DNA of 64,000 nt from Tubulanus polymorphus. Taxonomy: Eukaryota; Nemertea; Palaeonemertea; Tubulaniformes; Tubulanidae. The stretch spans positions 13,792,450 through 13,856,449 of the forward strand of contig NC_134026.1 of NCBI RefSeq assembly GCF_964204645.1, in the 5' to 3' direction. The notes below the pieces were generated by a model. The model saw only the letters and a list, made by a program, of their open reading frames with translations, made no database searches and had not been told where the DNA came from. A program made the position numbers and the translations under genes. Below, piece after piece: positions 1 to 12,876 of the stretch; within the stretch, counting starts at the first letter, position 1; each line of letters starts with the position of its first letter.

Positions 1-1998
1 AACAGTGGGATGCGACGGCTTATTTTGAAAGCCCTGGCTCATTACTCGTGACTGACAACGGCAGGAGGGTGGCACAAGGGCCAGCATGGGACACATCTGA
101 AGGGCACAAGGGCGGCTATTTTCGGGGGCGGGGCAGAACGCACCTCTGTTTTTGGCTAGATGAAGCACTGATTTATTATCTAGGAGGTGCCGTACAGGTC
201 ACACTTGTAAAATCTTTCAATTGCTACTAGTCCTACAATCATTATCTGATATTGACAAAGCTTGGTTTGTAGATGCTATGGGCCAAGGGCTAAAAAGTTA
301 TAGAGCTGTTTTCTGGATTTGAACTCTTGAGAGTGCTGTGTAGGTGGTCCTTGTAAAATCTTATCATAAAACAGCGGAGCAATATCTACCGATAGCCTGC
401 TTAATTAAAATCGTTGTTTATTTCTGAATGCAAATTCTTCACTGAACAAATTGATGCATAAAGGTAGATCAACCTAATTAACAAAATTAACAACCATTAA
501 CAAAATTATTGATCAAAACGCGCAAGTGCGACAGACTAGTCCATGCAACTGCCACCAGGGGACTTTGAAAGAACCATATGTTCTGTTATGCTATTTTGGT
601 ACATCGATACTTTTTACGTGGTAGCCCTTGTTCGAGCTGGATCATATCCAGCCGATTGTTGACCCAGGTTGCGCTTATTGGAAATAAGTTATAATTTATG
701 GAATGTAGAATTATTTTCGATGACGCTTCCCAGTGCGATACCGGGTATATAAACCAGTTAGGCAGAAAACCCGTTATCGCTGCTATGCAGCTATATTTAT
801 TAATAGAATTTATTATTATTATCTGTATACGAAACTATGTACCAAATAGTGTCGCCGTGAAGAAGAATTGGGCCTTGAAATTTTGTGTGGTAGTCAATCA
901 TTGTATAAACTAATGCCACGGGTACAAACGGGTGTGAAAATGTTTATAGGGGGCCAAATAGAGGCAGACAAAATTTCAGCCAATCACTAAGCAGGAATTC
1001 TAATCATAGACTCTTACTGCATTAAAACAATTCTACAGTACAGTAACATGCAGTCACAATGGCCCAGTGAGTAGAGGTCAGGAGGTTGAGTCCTGCACAG
1101 ATCCGCATATATTTTGTTTACCTCCAATAGTTACCGGTCTCCGGTACAGGTCATCAAAGCTTATAGGGTCTCCACAGGCATGGCCACATAGATTTGAAAC
1201 CATTCTGTATCACAAGTACTAGGCTGCATTGACAAATTCTGTACATAATATTAATCAGAATTCCACTGTTTACTCACTGTGAGCCTCTAAACATTGAAAT
1301 TTAAGCCCGATTCAAAAATGGTCACCGGAAAACGTTATGTATTTTCCATTTACTGGTCGACATACACTCGGGGTGTATTTTACACTCAGGCATTTCACCT
1401 GATGTTGGGAGCATCAGTTGTCTTTAGTAACATTCTAGTTATAACTTTGCTGCATTTGGGTTAAATGCTGAAATTAGGTCAGGAAACAGGAAATTTGAAG
1501 TCTGGATGCCACTCAACGACATGCTGATGGAGATAACCAAATGTATCTTCAGGTTTTCAGCCTGTCTGTATAGTAAATTTAGATTAGGGGTGCGCTTTGG
1601 ATCAAGGGCTGTTAACATATATTTCAATTATTTGATAATTTCATAGATAGCTTGAACTCATATCAGAAGTCAATATTTAATGTTCTTCCAATATCAAAGC
1701 CTATTTTCAAGTGATCATATGGCATATATCTGTACATTTTTCTAGAGTGATACATATTTAGGAAGTATTGTTTTCATTTATTTATAACCCAGCTTGATTT
1801 AATGATAGCTAAAATTTTCTTAATTTAGTTTGAAATCTGTGGTTAGTTGAAAAGTGTAGTTTTTCCTTGACAACCATTATCCCTTTCAGGCTCCCATATT
1901 TAGTGATTGAACTACTTTTTCCAGGTTCTTGGTAACCATGGTATTTCTTATACTATTGGAATGTGTTTATATATATGTATAAATATTCTGTTTTCCAG
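1..1998. other. Non-coding flank upstream of zinc-finger exon
   Basis: I see no convincing coding region here; the few short open frames lack recognisable motifs. Around 1060-1105 a tRNA-like B-box (GGTTGAGTCC) follows a weak A-box-like stretch, which could be a decayed tRNA-derived SINE, but this is a weak reading. The last part (about 1630-1998) is AT-rich and ends in a good polypyrimidine-AG splice acceptor at 1997-1998, so some of it is probably intron of the downstream gene. Confidence 0.5.
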
Positions 1999-2018
1999 AT
2001 TCTGACTTTGTTGCTGCC

Positions 2019-2993
2019 ATGGTTACAATATCGACTCAGCACTCACAGACTGAAAGTTCTGATATCCTTGCAGTTCAGGATGATTCCCCAGCACTTAATT
2101 TGCCTCAGCTTGTGAGTCGATTGAGTGCACGTGAGAAAGTAGATTCAAGTCCCACAGTTCTTTACCCATGTGATCTCTGTGGTAAAACTTATGCATCTCG
2201 CAAAAACATGAGACGTCACAGAGTGATTCATGAAACACCGTCGCAGCATACTTGCCGTCTGTGTCAGAAATCATTTCTACGGTCCGATGCCTTGCGACGA
2301 CATTTAAAAACTCATGAAATTGATGTTAATCATCCTCAAAAACAGAAGATAGCAGCAATGTCCTGTTTAGAAGATGGTGAGGTAATTCTTCGAGGTAAAG
2401 GACGCCCACTTATTTGTAAAAAGATTGGAAATGTAAATGATGATATTAGTATGGCTGCTGCAGTGATATTAATGGAAAATCAGGAGGACAAACGTAAGGC
2501 AGCTGCAGAAGCTGAGGAAAGAAAAAAGCGGCTTATTGCTCGCCAAATCCAAAATACTATAACGCTTGCGATGAAAGAAGACAAAAAAACCAAAGTGTTT
2601 GAACAGGGAGAAGTGGAAGTTAGACAGAGGTCAGAAAGCAATTTTGCAATGTCTTTAGAAGTTGGAGGCAAATCCAAAGGGCATTCAAGAAAAAGACAAC
2701 AGGAAAAGGAGATTGAGGAAAGATTATTACGTGAAGAAGAAGAACGGTATGAGGAGGCAAAACGCTTAAGGTTAGAGCAAGAGAGAATTGAACAGTTGCA
2801 GGCAAATTCTGATTCAGATGCTGAAACTTCATCTGCTGCTGCAGTTATAGCGGAAATGAATGTCAACCAAACAAGCTATAGCCATGATATGTTACAAATG
2901 ATTCAAAAGCAAGGGAAATCTATGAAATCATCAAAAAGAAGCACATGTAATATTCTTAAAAGGCGTTCCCCTCGGACTATAAGTAATAACTGA
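2019..2993 (+). CDS. C2H2 zinc-finger protein, probable terminal exon
   Basis: A 324-residue open frame that looks like host coding sequence. Residues about 48-71 and 76-99 form two classical C2H2 fingers (YPCDLCGKTYASRKNMRRH and HTCRLCQKSFLRSDALRRH, each followed by the second His). The C-terminal half is a highly charged predicted coiled coil (about 150-265, rich in E/K/R/Q), then a Ser/Asp-rich patch and a basic tail. The role is presumably nuclear DNA or RNA binding; I do not recognise the family. The exon probably starts at 1999, just after the acceptor TTTTCCAG, and the frame stays open between 1999 and the Met at 2019 (residues DSDFVAA), so this Met may not be the true start. Opposite-strand frames over 2480-2866 are shadows of the charged repeat. 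No frame disruption is seen. Confidence 0.8.
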   Translation: MVTISTQHSQTESSDILAVQDDSPALNLPQLVSRLSAREKVDSSPTVLYPCDLCGKTYASRKNMRRHRVIHETPSQHTCRLCQKSFLRSDALRRHLKTHEIDVNHPQKQKIAAMSCLEDGEVILRGKGRPLICKKIGNVNDDISMAAAVILMENQEDKRKAAAEAEERKKRLIARQIQNTITLAMKEDKKTKVFEQGEVEVRQRSESNFAMSLEVGGKSKGHSRKRQQEKEIEERLLREEEERYEEAKRLRLEQERIEQLQANSDSDAETSSAAAVIAEMNVNQTSYSHDMLQMIQKQGKSMKSSKRSTCNILKRRSPRTISNN

Positions 2994-4378
2994 TTTTTTG
3001 TACCATGTTATTCCTTATCAATATCATCAGAAATAGTGAGGCAAAATGAGGAAGAATTGTGGGTTTTGGTGAATGTACCCAAGTTGGTATGTATAATGCA
3101 ATGATTTTTCCACAAAGCCTTTTAAATTACTTTTTGGTCCACTTAAATGTTTTCATTAGAATATTTCAATTGTATGACCATCATGGTTTTCCATCTAGTT
3201 ACTTTTAGAAGTTATGTTCATCTCAATTTTCAATCTAATGATTTGCAAAAAAGTTTTTTCGTTTCTTCCATCACTTGAATATAATTCATCACAATTCTAC
3301 TTCTTTTTCATATTCTACAGTCCTTGCCAGGTTTCATGTAGAAAATGCTCAGATGAAGAAAAAAAAAATTACCTTCCATTTAAAGTACCTGTCATAGAAA
3401 AACTTTTTTCATTTCATTATTTTTTCCCGCTGCGCCCTCCCACTCTTATCTTGAAATCTCCGAGTTATTAAAAAAGGGCTGATTCCCATTTTGCACAAAA
3501 TTCTAAATGATTGCCACCAAAAAATGAAATTGAACATAAAACAATTGGGCTGAATTAAGTCTGGCTTGGGATTGTTTATGAGGATTTAAGGGGATTGAAT
3601 ACTGATGCTTACCTTATTTGGGATGTCAGGCTCCGATGTCTGTACGCAATTGGCTTGACAAATGGGCGATTCACCTGAGCATTTCTGAAACAAGGTAGGG
3701 TAAAGTTCATCCTGAGAAGAATTGCATTTTGAAAGTCATTGAGGTGCATAAATTATGTATCATTATTTAACCCCTTCCCCCTTTGTACACAATTGTATGC
3801 AATTTAATGAAAACTCCCTCCCCACAAAGCGTATGTAATAAATGGGGGTAGGTCTGAAACACGGCCCCGGTCCCGGCCGCGGCCGCACACGTCTATAACA
3901 CGGCCCAGGCCCCATTTACGATAATACAAAATGCTAAAGTTGTAAATACTAATACTTTTGCGAGTTTATGTATCGGTTACAGTTCTATTTGAATTTACTT
4001 TGCACAGTTTGGTGAATCAACTTGCCATCATTTTTACACTGAACTCGTTGAAAATGTGACAAATCTCCAAGCAATGAACACGGAAAGAGTACAGCTAGGG
4101 ATAAGTTGATTTTTGTATGTGAGAGAAAGTGCATGGAAGTGTGAATTAACCCTTTTCTTCTCTTATGTAACATTTCTTTTTTGGGTGGTATATCCTACAA
4201 GCTATGCTTTTTTATATCTTCTCTGATAAATTATGTAAATTTATACGTAATTTTTGCAAAAACATCATAATTTATAATAAATTTATATTAGGCCTATTTG
4301 CTATAAATTGCTATAATTTTCAGAAAATGGACAAACAAACAATTATAGTGTTCGTTTTATCCCACAATGATCAACTAG
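2994..4378. other. Probable 3' UTR and intergenic sequence
   Basis: AT-rich sequence follows the stop of the zinc-finger exon. A possible polyadenylation hexamer AATAAA lies at 3837-3842, directly followed by a G-rich stretch. No other coding signal is visible. Confidence 0.4.
3207..3234 (+). repeat. 28-bp direct repeat shared with 5670-5697
   Basis: The 28 bases at 3207-3234 (starting AGAAGTTATGTTCATC, ending TTTTCAAT) recur exactly at 5670-5697, 2.46 kb downstream in the same orientation. The flanks of the two copies are unrelated, so this is a short dispersed identity and not an extended duplication. Confidence 0.8.
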
Positions 4379-4380
4379 TA

Positions 4381-5175
4381 CAGTCTACCTAGGATGTAAC
4401 GTAGCAGTCGGGACCAGATAATTTATATGTTATAACCGAAATACGGTATACGTATAAACCGTAGAAACTTCGTTATATCCGAATGTCATTTAAAGGCCGA
4501 CTTCAAGTATAAAAGGTCCATCATCTGTCAGACATGGCAGTATCTCTGAACCCATGGAGCAGTCAAGAGCTCCAGCGTTGAAACTGGTATTTCCCTAACA
4601 TCTCGGTCAGCTTACCGATTTGGACCCTCCTTTTTTGTCAGGGATATGTGTAAACATGTAATATAGTCATATCTATGGCTTAAAATTTAGTTTAAGCCCT
4701 CCTTTCCAATGAAGTTTAGATAGCTTGCGTGTATGCCTATGGTAGCCCTGGCAACAGTTGACGTTGGCGTACATGATTCACGAGCTATGCTCATGTAGAA
4801 ATCTATTTAGGTCAGCACACCATAAACCGTGATATAACGTATATGTTAGTTTTGTGATGGAAACTATCGATCACTCGACATGACACGAGTGCGTACAGCA
4901 GTAGGGATATTACACTGTATTAACATTTTCGTTTTTAACTGTTATTTTATTTCTAATTTTTTAATTTATGCGATACATTATATCCGAGGATAATTACGTT
5001 GATTTTACTAATTGGGACCGAATAATTTATACGATATAAGCGTCTACGTTATAAAAAGTATGGTATATTCAATGTTTTTTTAAGGCCTAATAGAAGGAAA
5101 AAAGTTTGGACTGGAAATGATACGATATAAGTGAATCTACGGTAAAGCCAATGACGTTACATCCAAGGTAGACTG
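4381..5175. mobile_element. Tc1/mariner-like non-autonomous element (about 0.8 kb)
   Basis: Terminal inverted repeats face each other: the left end begins CAGTCTACCTAGGATGTAAC and the right end, read in reverse complement, begins CAGTCTACCTTGGATGTAAC (one mismatch in 20). Each end abuts a TA dinucleotide (4379-4380 and 5176-5177), the target duplication typical of the Tc1/mariner/pogo superfamily. The interior carries subterminal ATATAAC/GTTATAT-type motifs and no transposase frame, so it is a MITE-like or internally deleted element. Superfamily assignment rests on TA plus CAGT ends only. Confidence 0.75.
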
Positions 5176-5177
5176 TA

Positions 5178-8100
5178 GATACATAATAATCAACAACAAA
5201 AAAAAACAGGCAACAAAACATACTCTCACCCAAATAAGAATCACCAGTTGAAGGAGGTAAATAACTCAGTTTCCCTAAAGTAAATTATCCACACGAGCTT
5301 TTCGGGTATTGTGTTGGTGATACATTTAAGGTAGAAAAGTTGATTTGTTGGCACAAAGTAATGCACTCTTAATGCAGGTCTTAGGTTATTTGTTATACTT
5401 AACCTAAGAACCAAAAAAACCTAAGGCCCCTGAAATATTGAGCTGCTTCTTCCTACCTTAGGGAATATTGGGTATTTTTTCATGCATTCTATTTTGGTTT
5501 ATTTTAAACGAAGACGAAGGTTTTTTTCAAAAGTTTCAATTGTAATTTTACCATTTATTCATTGAAATATTTAGCCCAGATATTTTTTGCTTGCCAGTTG
5601 ATTACTGCTGATGATGTAAACAAAAGAGACATCGAATATTTTGTCAATTGCAAGCTGTTGAGCTCTTAGAGAAGTTATGTTCATCTCAATTTTCAATGTT
5701 TATCTCGTTTGAATGCCAGACAATTTTGGTATCCCTACATCGAGAGCAAGGGCTCGAGACTACACTAAGTTCACGTCGACAGTTCCACAACCTTCATGAT
5801 AAGGGAAGTAGGCTAGACCTAAAGTCTATCCTTGTGGTTATGATTGCGGTGCATCAAACAGTTCATATCATCGCAGATCTGGAACCCTGTGGTTTCTATG
5901 TGCTCAACTCTGCAAGTAACTGAGGTCAGGCAACAACTACATTCGGGAGTGAATAATACTAAAGTTTTCCCATTCTGGTCATTCACTTCTCTTTATTCCT
6001 CTAGATTTGGTTTTTTCTTGTATATTCTCAAAGTACACCGATTACTTAAAATGTATTTAAGCATGGAATTCATGTTTTCGTGGATTAATTTCTTATTTTG
6101 TGCACTTAACAAAGCTAGACATGCGCAAATGACTATTTGTGGATTTGATTATTGTCTCATGAGTCGTACGTACTGTGCTGCTCTTTTGCTTAAACACCGT
6201 CCAAATATAATGTTTCAACTTAAAAATTAGTTCTGACACTTTCTAATGTAAACATCGACTTGGGTATCCTCGGAAAATATTCACTCTTGAATGCAACAAG
6301 ACTTCAAAGCTAATTTTTTTCTTGCTAATTTCTTCATTTTCTTAGTGTAAGCTTCGAAAAGTTTTGCTCTTTATTCACTCTTGCCTGTTACTATAGTAAC
6401 AAGCAGCTAGGGTCCAGCGAGTCAGCGATGCTCATGGTGAGTTTGACGGCTTACAGCTATCAGTATCAATTAAATTGTTGTTGATACTGGCTCTTTGAGA
6501 GTGGAAATGCCGTGATCATAACCACTTGGATAGACTTTAGAATCATCATCGACCTTTCCAACGAATTGCGTATTTGGATATGAAACATCAGCGTAATGCC
6601 CCATAGTATTCATAGAAATCACATGTTTATCATCAACAAGTGTACCGGATATGTGTCAATCAATCATTCCAGCAAACACTAGGTTGGCACAATAACCGTC
6701 TTTTTATGACCACCACGTTTGGGTTTCGATGAATTGAGATTTTTCCTGTAAGACACAAAATTGAATATTCGGAATTGCACAACATGCAGGGAAAACTTGA
6801 AGTTGAGAGAGGAAATGTTTTTGATTGTCTTTATTCTGAATGTTGCCCAAAATGGAGGCCTTGGTATTAGTTTACTGTTTCCATCGATATACATGAAAGC
6901 CATCCCCAGTAGGAGACTGCCACAAAATTTGGAAAATTTAGCCAGTTCTGGTAATTCTTAATTTATAACACTACTGGGCATTTTTAAGTCTGGGGTTCAC
7001 CTTGGCAATGTGACCTTGTCTTCTAGTCAGTTTGTAAGCATCACTATTCAATTCAGTACCATCAAAACCTCATAATGAATGCCAAGGGGACTAAATCGAA
7101 TGGGGGCTGCTGAGGTTTGCTCACCTTCATTTCTGGTGGCAGCCATTTTAAACACTGTCTAAAATGGTGGCAGGGAGTAAAATCAGCTTGGTACTTTATT
7201 AGAAATTATTGAGTGTACCCCTGGCTACGTAATCACCAATTGCGGTACTTAGAATAAAATGTCAGTTATTGCACAAATCTGTCTACTAGAATTGGTATCA
7301 GTCACATTATATTACTGCTGGCTTGCTAATAAAAATGGTGATTAACTGATTGAGCTCAATGAAAGTAATTATGTTGTTACAGTGATGTAACCGTGACTGA
7401 GAGGCATGCAAATTTTCTTGCATAATTATATAAAAGGGATATTGACAAAATTCAAGTTCAGAAATTTGCTTGTTTGCTACGGCTAGTGCTAGTTGGGACC
7501 GGAAATTGGGACCTAAATCTGCCATGTTTTAGTTCATTTGCAATAAAAATCTCTCGCTTCAAGATTTTAGTAAGCGTTATTTTACTAACTGTATGTTGTC
7601 ACCCGTATTCCTTTGAATACATGTATGGTAGCCCCAAAAATACGTTGTTAAGATGAAACCTCATTTCATGTGCTATGCATCCCATTAAATGTCTTGAAGT
7701 TGTCAACATAAGTTTAGCAACAACACTCGAAACAATGATGTCTAGCCTTTGAAGACGATGTTCTTTTGTATCCAACGTATTACGTATATTGTATATTGCT
7801 CAGTTATAGTAAAAAAAATGCTTTCTAAAAGCTTAGAGCAAGATATTTTTTTGCGAATTAATTAAAACATGGTGGATTTAGGTTCTGATTGGATTCGAGA
7901 AATTCCAGAACTTGAATTTGTCGAAATCCCGTATTCGGTCACCATGTAGACATTTATAAACATACTGTTATATTAAGTGTGCGCGTTATTCAAAAGGTCC
8001 CATAACTTTTGAAATGAAATTCATTCAATATTCGCCAAGACATTTGGGTCAGTGCAGTAATTTGATGAAAAATGAAGTGGTTTTTGAACATCCCAAAGTT

Positions 8101-10820
8101 TCCACCGTATCCTAGTTGTCAACATAAATGCCGATCACAAAAATTCATGTACATGTAATATTTACTTGTATCCTAAAAGAAAAGAAAACCACAAAAAAAT
8201 CTATGGAATATGCGTAGTGTGTTTTAATGGACTGTGGCATTAGCCAAGTTCATATTGTTGTCAACTCACCGATTCTCTGAAAACGAATGCAAAATTATCC
8301 AGGGTCAGTAGAAAGTAGGCCTATTGGAAGGAAATTCTAGGACACCTCCAGTATGGAAGTATGGAACGTGCCCCAGGACATCAACAATAATTTGACAGAA
8401 GTCAGACATGGAAAAACACTTGAACTGTTTAATCTTTAATTTTGTATTCTCAACTATAAAATGCATAGAGAATTTATCAAGAATAAACATTGTGTATTGT
8501 ACATCTACAGCAATCCTGGCCTAGCCTGGGAAACTGGGACTGGAAAAATTGGTAAGCGAAGTCTGTGTTGTGACTAGTAGGGAAATCACAAAGAAAGATT
8601 TGTCCGAGTTTAGGCATGTTTGAGTGAGGCGAGTCTTGTATTTCAAATGACAGACAAGTAATATGCAAATGATTTGATATCTGATCATTTCTCAATTGAA
8701 CCCTTTTATATAAAGACTGGCTTATGTCAACCTGTGACTTGACGCGTCCTGATGCAAGTGGTGTTTATCAGTGACCAGCTGTCTATGGTAGGCCACCAGA
8801 TGCTGTCATATCCGCTCGACATGAGCCGGCTTCTGACAGCAACCCGATGCCTACCGACTTGGCACAAGTGTATAAGCTGATAGTTGCTTTCGAGGGCAAC
8901 CAACCTGAGCTCAGCTGCAAGCGGTGGAACGGACAGAACGTTTCAACATATCTACCATATTCATCAATAATTTAGGGTCCATCATATTCAATAATTCGTA
9001 ATGTTTTATTATTCAGTTTGATTTTTGTAACAATAACAACTAGCAATAGGTATATATCTTCTTAGATTGGTGAATAACAGATCATTAAATAATGGCATTC
9101 ATCACCGATTTCGCCTGGATTACGTATTGTACATAGTCTTTCTTCTTTCTATCTATCTTTCTCAATCACTAAACAATGTTTATTGACACAATATCATAAC
9201 AAATAACTCGATAAGTAATTTTTCAAACTCAAAATTCTTTTTTATTCATTATTACAAAGTGTGTGATCTTTGGTAACCGTTTCATCCCACCAAGGTTGAA
9301 CAAATTCTCTTTTCTTGCGTCACGTAGTGGAGGAAGAAAAGTTAATCTTGTTGTGGCAAGTGAGGGTTTTTTGGCGTAAAAGGCAGTTGGGTGGATTTCG
9401 TCATTCTAGGCTGCGTTGCGACCGAGGTTTTACCTAGGAAATTTCCTTTAAGGAAAATTATCAGAAGTTTTTGGCTAATGGGTAGATGTGAAAATAATGG
9501 GTGTTATCAGTTGTTAACATGTGTTGGGTAATGTTTTCTATCTGAAGAGTATCGTAAGAATCTAAAAATGAGTTTGTATAGTAGAGGTTTGTGAGGTATT
9601 AGTTAAAATTATGTAAATAGTTTGTAGCTCCAGATATTCTGATATTTTTTTCAATTGAAAATTGAAATTCTATGCTTTTCCATCAAACAGCCATGGTGGT
9701 TTTTATTGTGGAAATAAACTGCAGCATCTCATCTTTTTATTAGTAATCAGGAGTTTGTTTTTGATTGTTTATAGTTCTGGATAGAATTTAGCGTATGGAT
9801 ATTGGTAACCCCGGGCGGGTGCAACAAAGACTGGGTTTTTAACCCATCAGCACTCAGGAATTGTCGAGAATTAACATCTGTATTATCTTAACTTTGACAT
9901 CCCATCCTACCACGCAATTCTAGATGTCCGGAAACCATTTATTACTGAACGGAAACACCTTGTAAGAGTTTGTGTTACGTACGTGGGTTGACCACGAGCT
10001 AATGTACTACGCATGCGCATGTAATGATAATCTGACTTTATGGGATGAAATAAACTAGTATTAGTTTGCAATTCAAGTGTTCGGGTTGTGTTGATCTACT
10101 CCAAGTTGACATCAAGTCACACACACTTTCACAGGAATTTCACAGTGTAGTGTCAATAACTCCGCAGAAAATTCATGGGACAATTCCAAGTTTGCCACAA
10201 TACTGAACTCATTTGCTGTTTATCTTCATGCATTACTAGTTGGTGTTGTTTCGTAGTAAATTAATAGTCAAGGCTTTTATATGATATTAGATTTGATGAG
10301 GTGGGCCACCAAAATCCTTTTGGCCCCCGAGATTCATCCAAACTTACTTGGATTTGAAGTGAGCGCTCAGATCTATCATGTTAAAAAACAGGAAGATGTT
10401 GATTTCTGTATGGTATTTTGAGGACCTTGGTGTCTAGCTTATCATAAGCTATTGGGTTTGAATCCCAATATAACTGTTTTTGTGCAGCATTCGAAACAAT
10501 GTCAGGGCAGCTTGAGGAGTTATAGGCAGGGCGGATACTGGCGGCCTGGGTGCTAATGGGTGATGGGATAATTTCATATAGTTATTTAAACAATTGACAT
10601 CTACTGGATCTTGGATCATCCATATGTAATCTGACCCCCTAGTGACAATAGTAGCTCCACTGCAACACCCAAATTATGATCCCCAATGGATACCTACCTA
10701 AATGACCAAATACAACTTTTGGACCAATGTTTCTTACATGGAACATTTTTAGATTAGCTATGGATGGAGATAGTGGCGTTTCTATGAATCATATGCCCAT
10801 CCAAAGGTGCAAAACTCGTT
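5178..10820. other. Long non-coding stretch
   Basis: About 5.6 kb without a supported gene. Short open frames at 5648-6230, 6679-6961, 7307-7656 and 8305-8695 have no recognisable domains and occur on both strands, as expected by chance. A B-box-like GGGTTTGAATCCC at about 10457 may mark a tRNA-derived SINE remnant. Nothing else stands out. Confidence 0.5.
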
Positions 10821-11006
10821 TTTGGTGGAATAATATGGAATTGGAAGAATTTAAGACCTCTTGAAAAAAAGGAAAATTTGAGTAAATCTGACAAACTTGA
10901 TTTACACTTGTATTTAGATCAATTAAATAAAGCAAAGATATTTATTGAGTGGTGGAATAGTCAAACACAGAATGACCCGCATACTGAGGCTTTAATCAGT
11001 GGTTAG
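10821..11006 (+). pseudogene. HNH nuclease C-terminal remnant (Polinton-derived)
   Basis: The plus-strand frame from 10821 to the stop TAG at 11004-11006 matches residue for residue the C-terminal part of the HNH gene in the Polinton at 23782-24441. Both share WKNLRPL, KSxKLDLxLYL, LxKAKxFI and a final S-G-stop. This copy keeps an open Leu-Glu codon pair where the other copy has a stop after RPL. The catalytic HNH part is missing; only about 60 residues remain. It lies on the same strand as, and upstream of, the partial Polinton relic at 12.28-13.6 kb, matching the gene order of the larger element. It is a dead fragment. Confidence 0.8.
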
Positions 11007-11640
11007 AATAAGAACTAGTGCCATACATGTATACATAGGTTTAGTTTGTTTGTCAAAACATCTGTCACACGCTCGCACCATTCAATTGTAAGCGAGTACT
11101 TCATTTGAATATTGATCGATCGATCAAACAGGTGTTGCCATTCAACGTTGTTATATTGGATAGCTAGCAGTTAGTATAAGGAAAGGAATTACCAAAAGCG
11201 CAATGCATACGCGCAGGATACTTCTCTCTCGCAAGGAAAGGAATTTCAGTTTGTGTGGTAAGTTTTAGCAAAACAACCCGACCTGACTCGCATAGTTTTT
11301 AGGGGATAAGCATCCCATTATTGAGAGGCGCCAAGAGATACTTATCCCCTAGCATTTCTACTTACACCCCTGCGACCCATGCCTCACCAATTCTCCTTCA
11401 ATGGTTGACAGGAAATTATATTTAAGGCGCCTTATGCGTTTCCTATCAACCCCATACCCGCGAAAGGAGGATCGAAAATCGAAACTGAAAGAGAACCACG
11501 GAGGGTGGACAAAGGTGTATTTTCGAAATGCCCCTGCAAGCCAAGCCCGGCGGCGCTACAGTGGTGAAATGAATTGCCTTTCATACTTAGCTAAAACACC
11601 GAAGTCAATGTAACTGGTGTTTACTAAAGAAATACGTTAT
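11007..11640. other. Non-Polinton sequence separating HNH remnant from relic
   Basis: This stretch is visibly less AT-rich than the relic on its right. It contains a repeated AAGGAAAGGAATT phrase near 11178 and 11234. A 70-codon open frame at 11401-11613 has no recognisable features. In the fuller Polinton the equivalent gap is only about 240 bp, so part of this stretch is probably an insertion. Confidence 0.4.
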
Positions 11641-12279
11641 TTGAAATTAGAAATTATTCCGAATGAAAATAATATAAGAATGAAAACTGATAAATGAATT
11701 ATAGGCCTTTAACTTGATTATGATTTAATTTTTAATCAAATTTGTAATCAATTATCTATATTAATTGATTATTAAATTCAAATTCAAATATTCATTTCAG
11801 TATCTCACTCAGTGCTGCCATCCTTCAATTTAAGAAAAAACTGATAATTAGAAACGACTGTAATACAATGTTCAAGTAAAAACTTCAAAATAAAAACAAT
11901 AAGTTAACTAACTATTCTTATATTTCTAATTATTAACTAGATTTAATATCGAGGATCCGAAATGACTTATATGGACAGTTATAGTAATTGCTCCTTTAGA
12001 TAGACAAAAGTAGTGAGATATTTTATATCCTAAATTAAAATAAAGAGTATCAAAAAAACAATAACTTCAAGTAACACTTGAATTCTATTACATTTTTAAT
12101 ATTTTTTTATTCAATTCCAATTAACACTAGATTAAATAGATTTTGAATAGATTCTAATAACAAAACAATAACTTCAAATAGCTAGTATTACTTAGAAAAC
12201 GCTAGTATCACAAAAAGTATTATTCTAGTATCATTTGAAGAATAATTATAATATTTTTTTCGCTTTTTTGCTGAAATAA

Positions 12280-12876
12280 ATGTCAAAGAAATCGAATAAG
12301 AATAGTATTGATATAGAAAAGACATTAGATGATTTAGGTATTACAGATGATAAAGATACAGTTGTAACTAATTGTGCTCAAGTTAATAATAATATTGATT
12401 ATGAATACTATTAAACATGTAAGCACCATCTTGAGTTACTAATTGCCAGCGGCAAGTGTAATGAATTTATCGGAAAAATTATAACTTTTCAAGAATTAGA
12501 TAATATGAAACCAGATAAAGTAATCAAACATTTCAAAATATATGAAGAAGCTAGATTAGCTAGAATAAACGATTCTATTAGTGATGGAATAGTTTAATGT
12601 TATTCTAAATTATGTAACCGGATAATACCAATTGATGATGAAAATAAATTATATACTGATGTAAAAAATGATTACTTAGTTATGACAGAATTACAAAAAT
12701 GGGTTGGATACGCTTCATTCCAATTAGGCGGAATAATGACATTTATTTCTACTGGTGAAATAACATTTTCTAACATTCAACCTTTAGTATATAAAGATAA
12801 AAAATCAGATAATATCGAAACAGATATCAAAACAGATCTTAAATCAGAACAAAAATTAACTAAAATAAATGAGTGA
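12280..12876 (+). pseudogene. Polinton accessory protein AB (two in-frame stops)
   Basis: A single frame from the ATG at 12280 to the stop at 12876, broken by two in-frame stops (after YEYY and after SDGIV). It corresponds to two separate frames in the larger copy (23149-23538 and 22931-23152). Because both halves share one frame here, the original product was probably one protein of about 200 residues and the split in the larger copy a frameshift; that is inference. The C-terminal part contains a weakly hydrophobic segment (WVGYASFQLGGIMTFIST) and a charged tail. I do not recognise the family. The 3' end overlaps gene C by 8 bp, the compact overlap expected of virus-like elements. Confidence 0.65.

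Noticed and set aside
2480-2866. Minus-strand frames opposite the zinc-finger exon
   Set aside because: They are Ser/Leu-rich shadows of the charged coiled-coil codons.
5648-6230. Two overlapping frames of 91 and 128 codons
   Set aside because: No domain, no splice context, different frames of the same AT-rich sequence; treated as chance.
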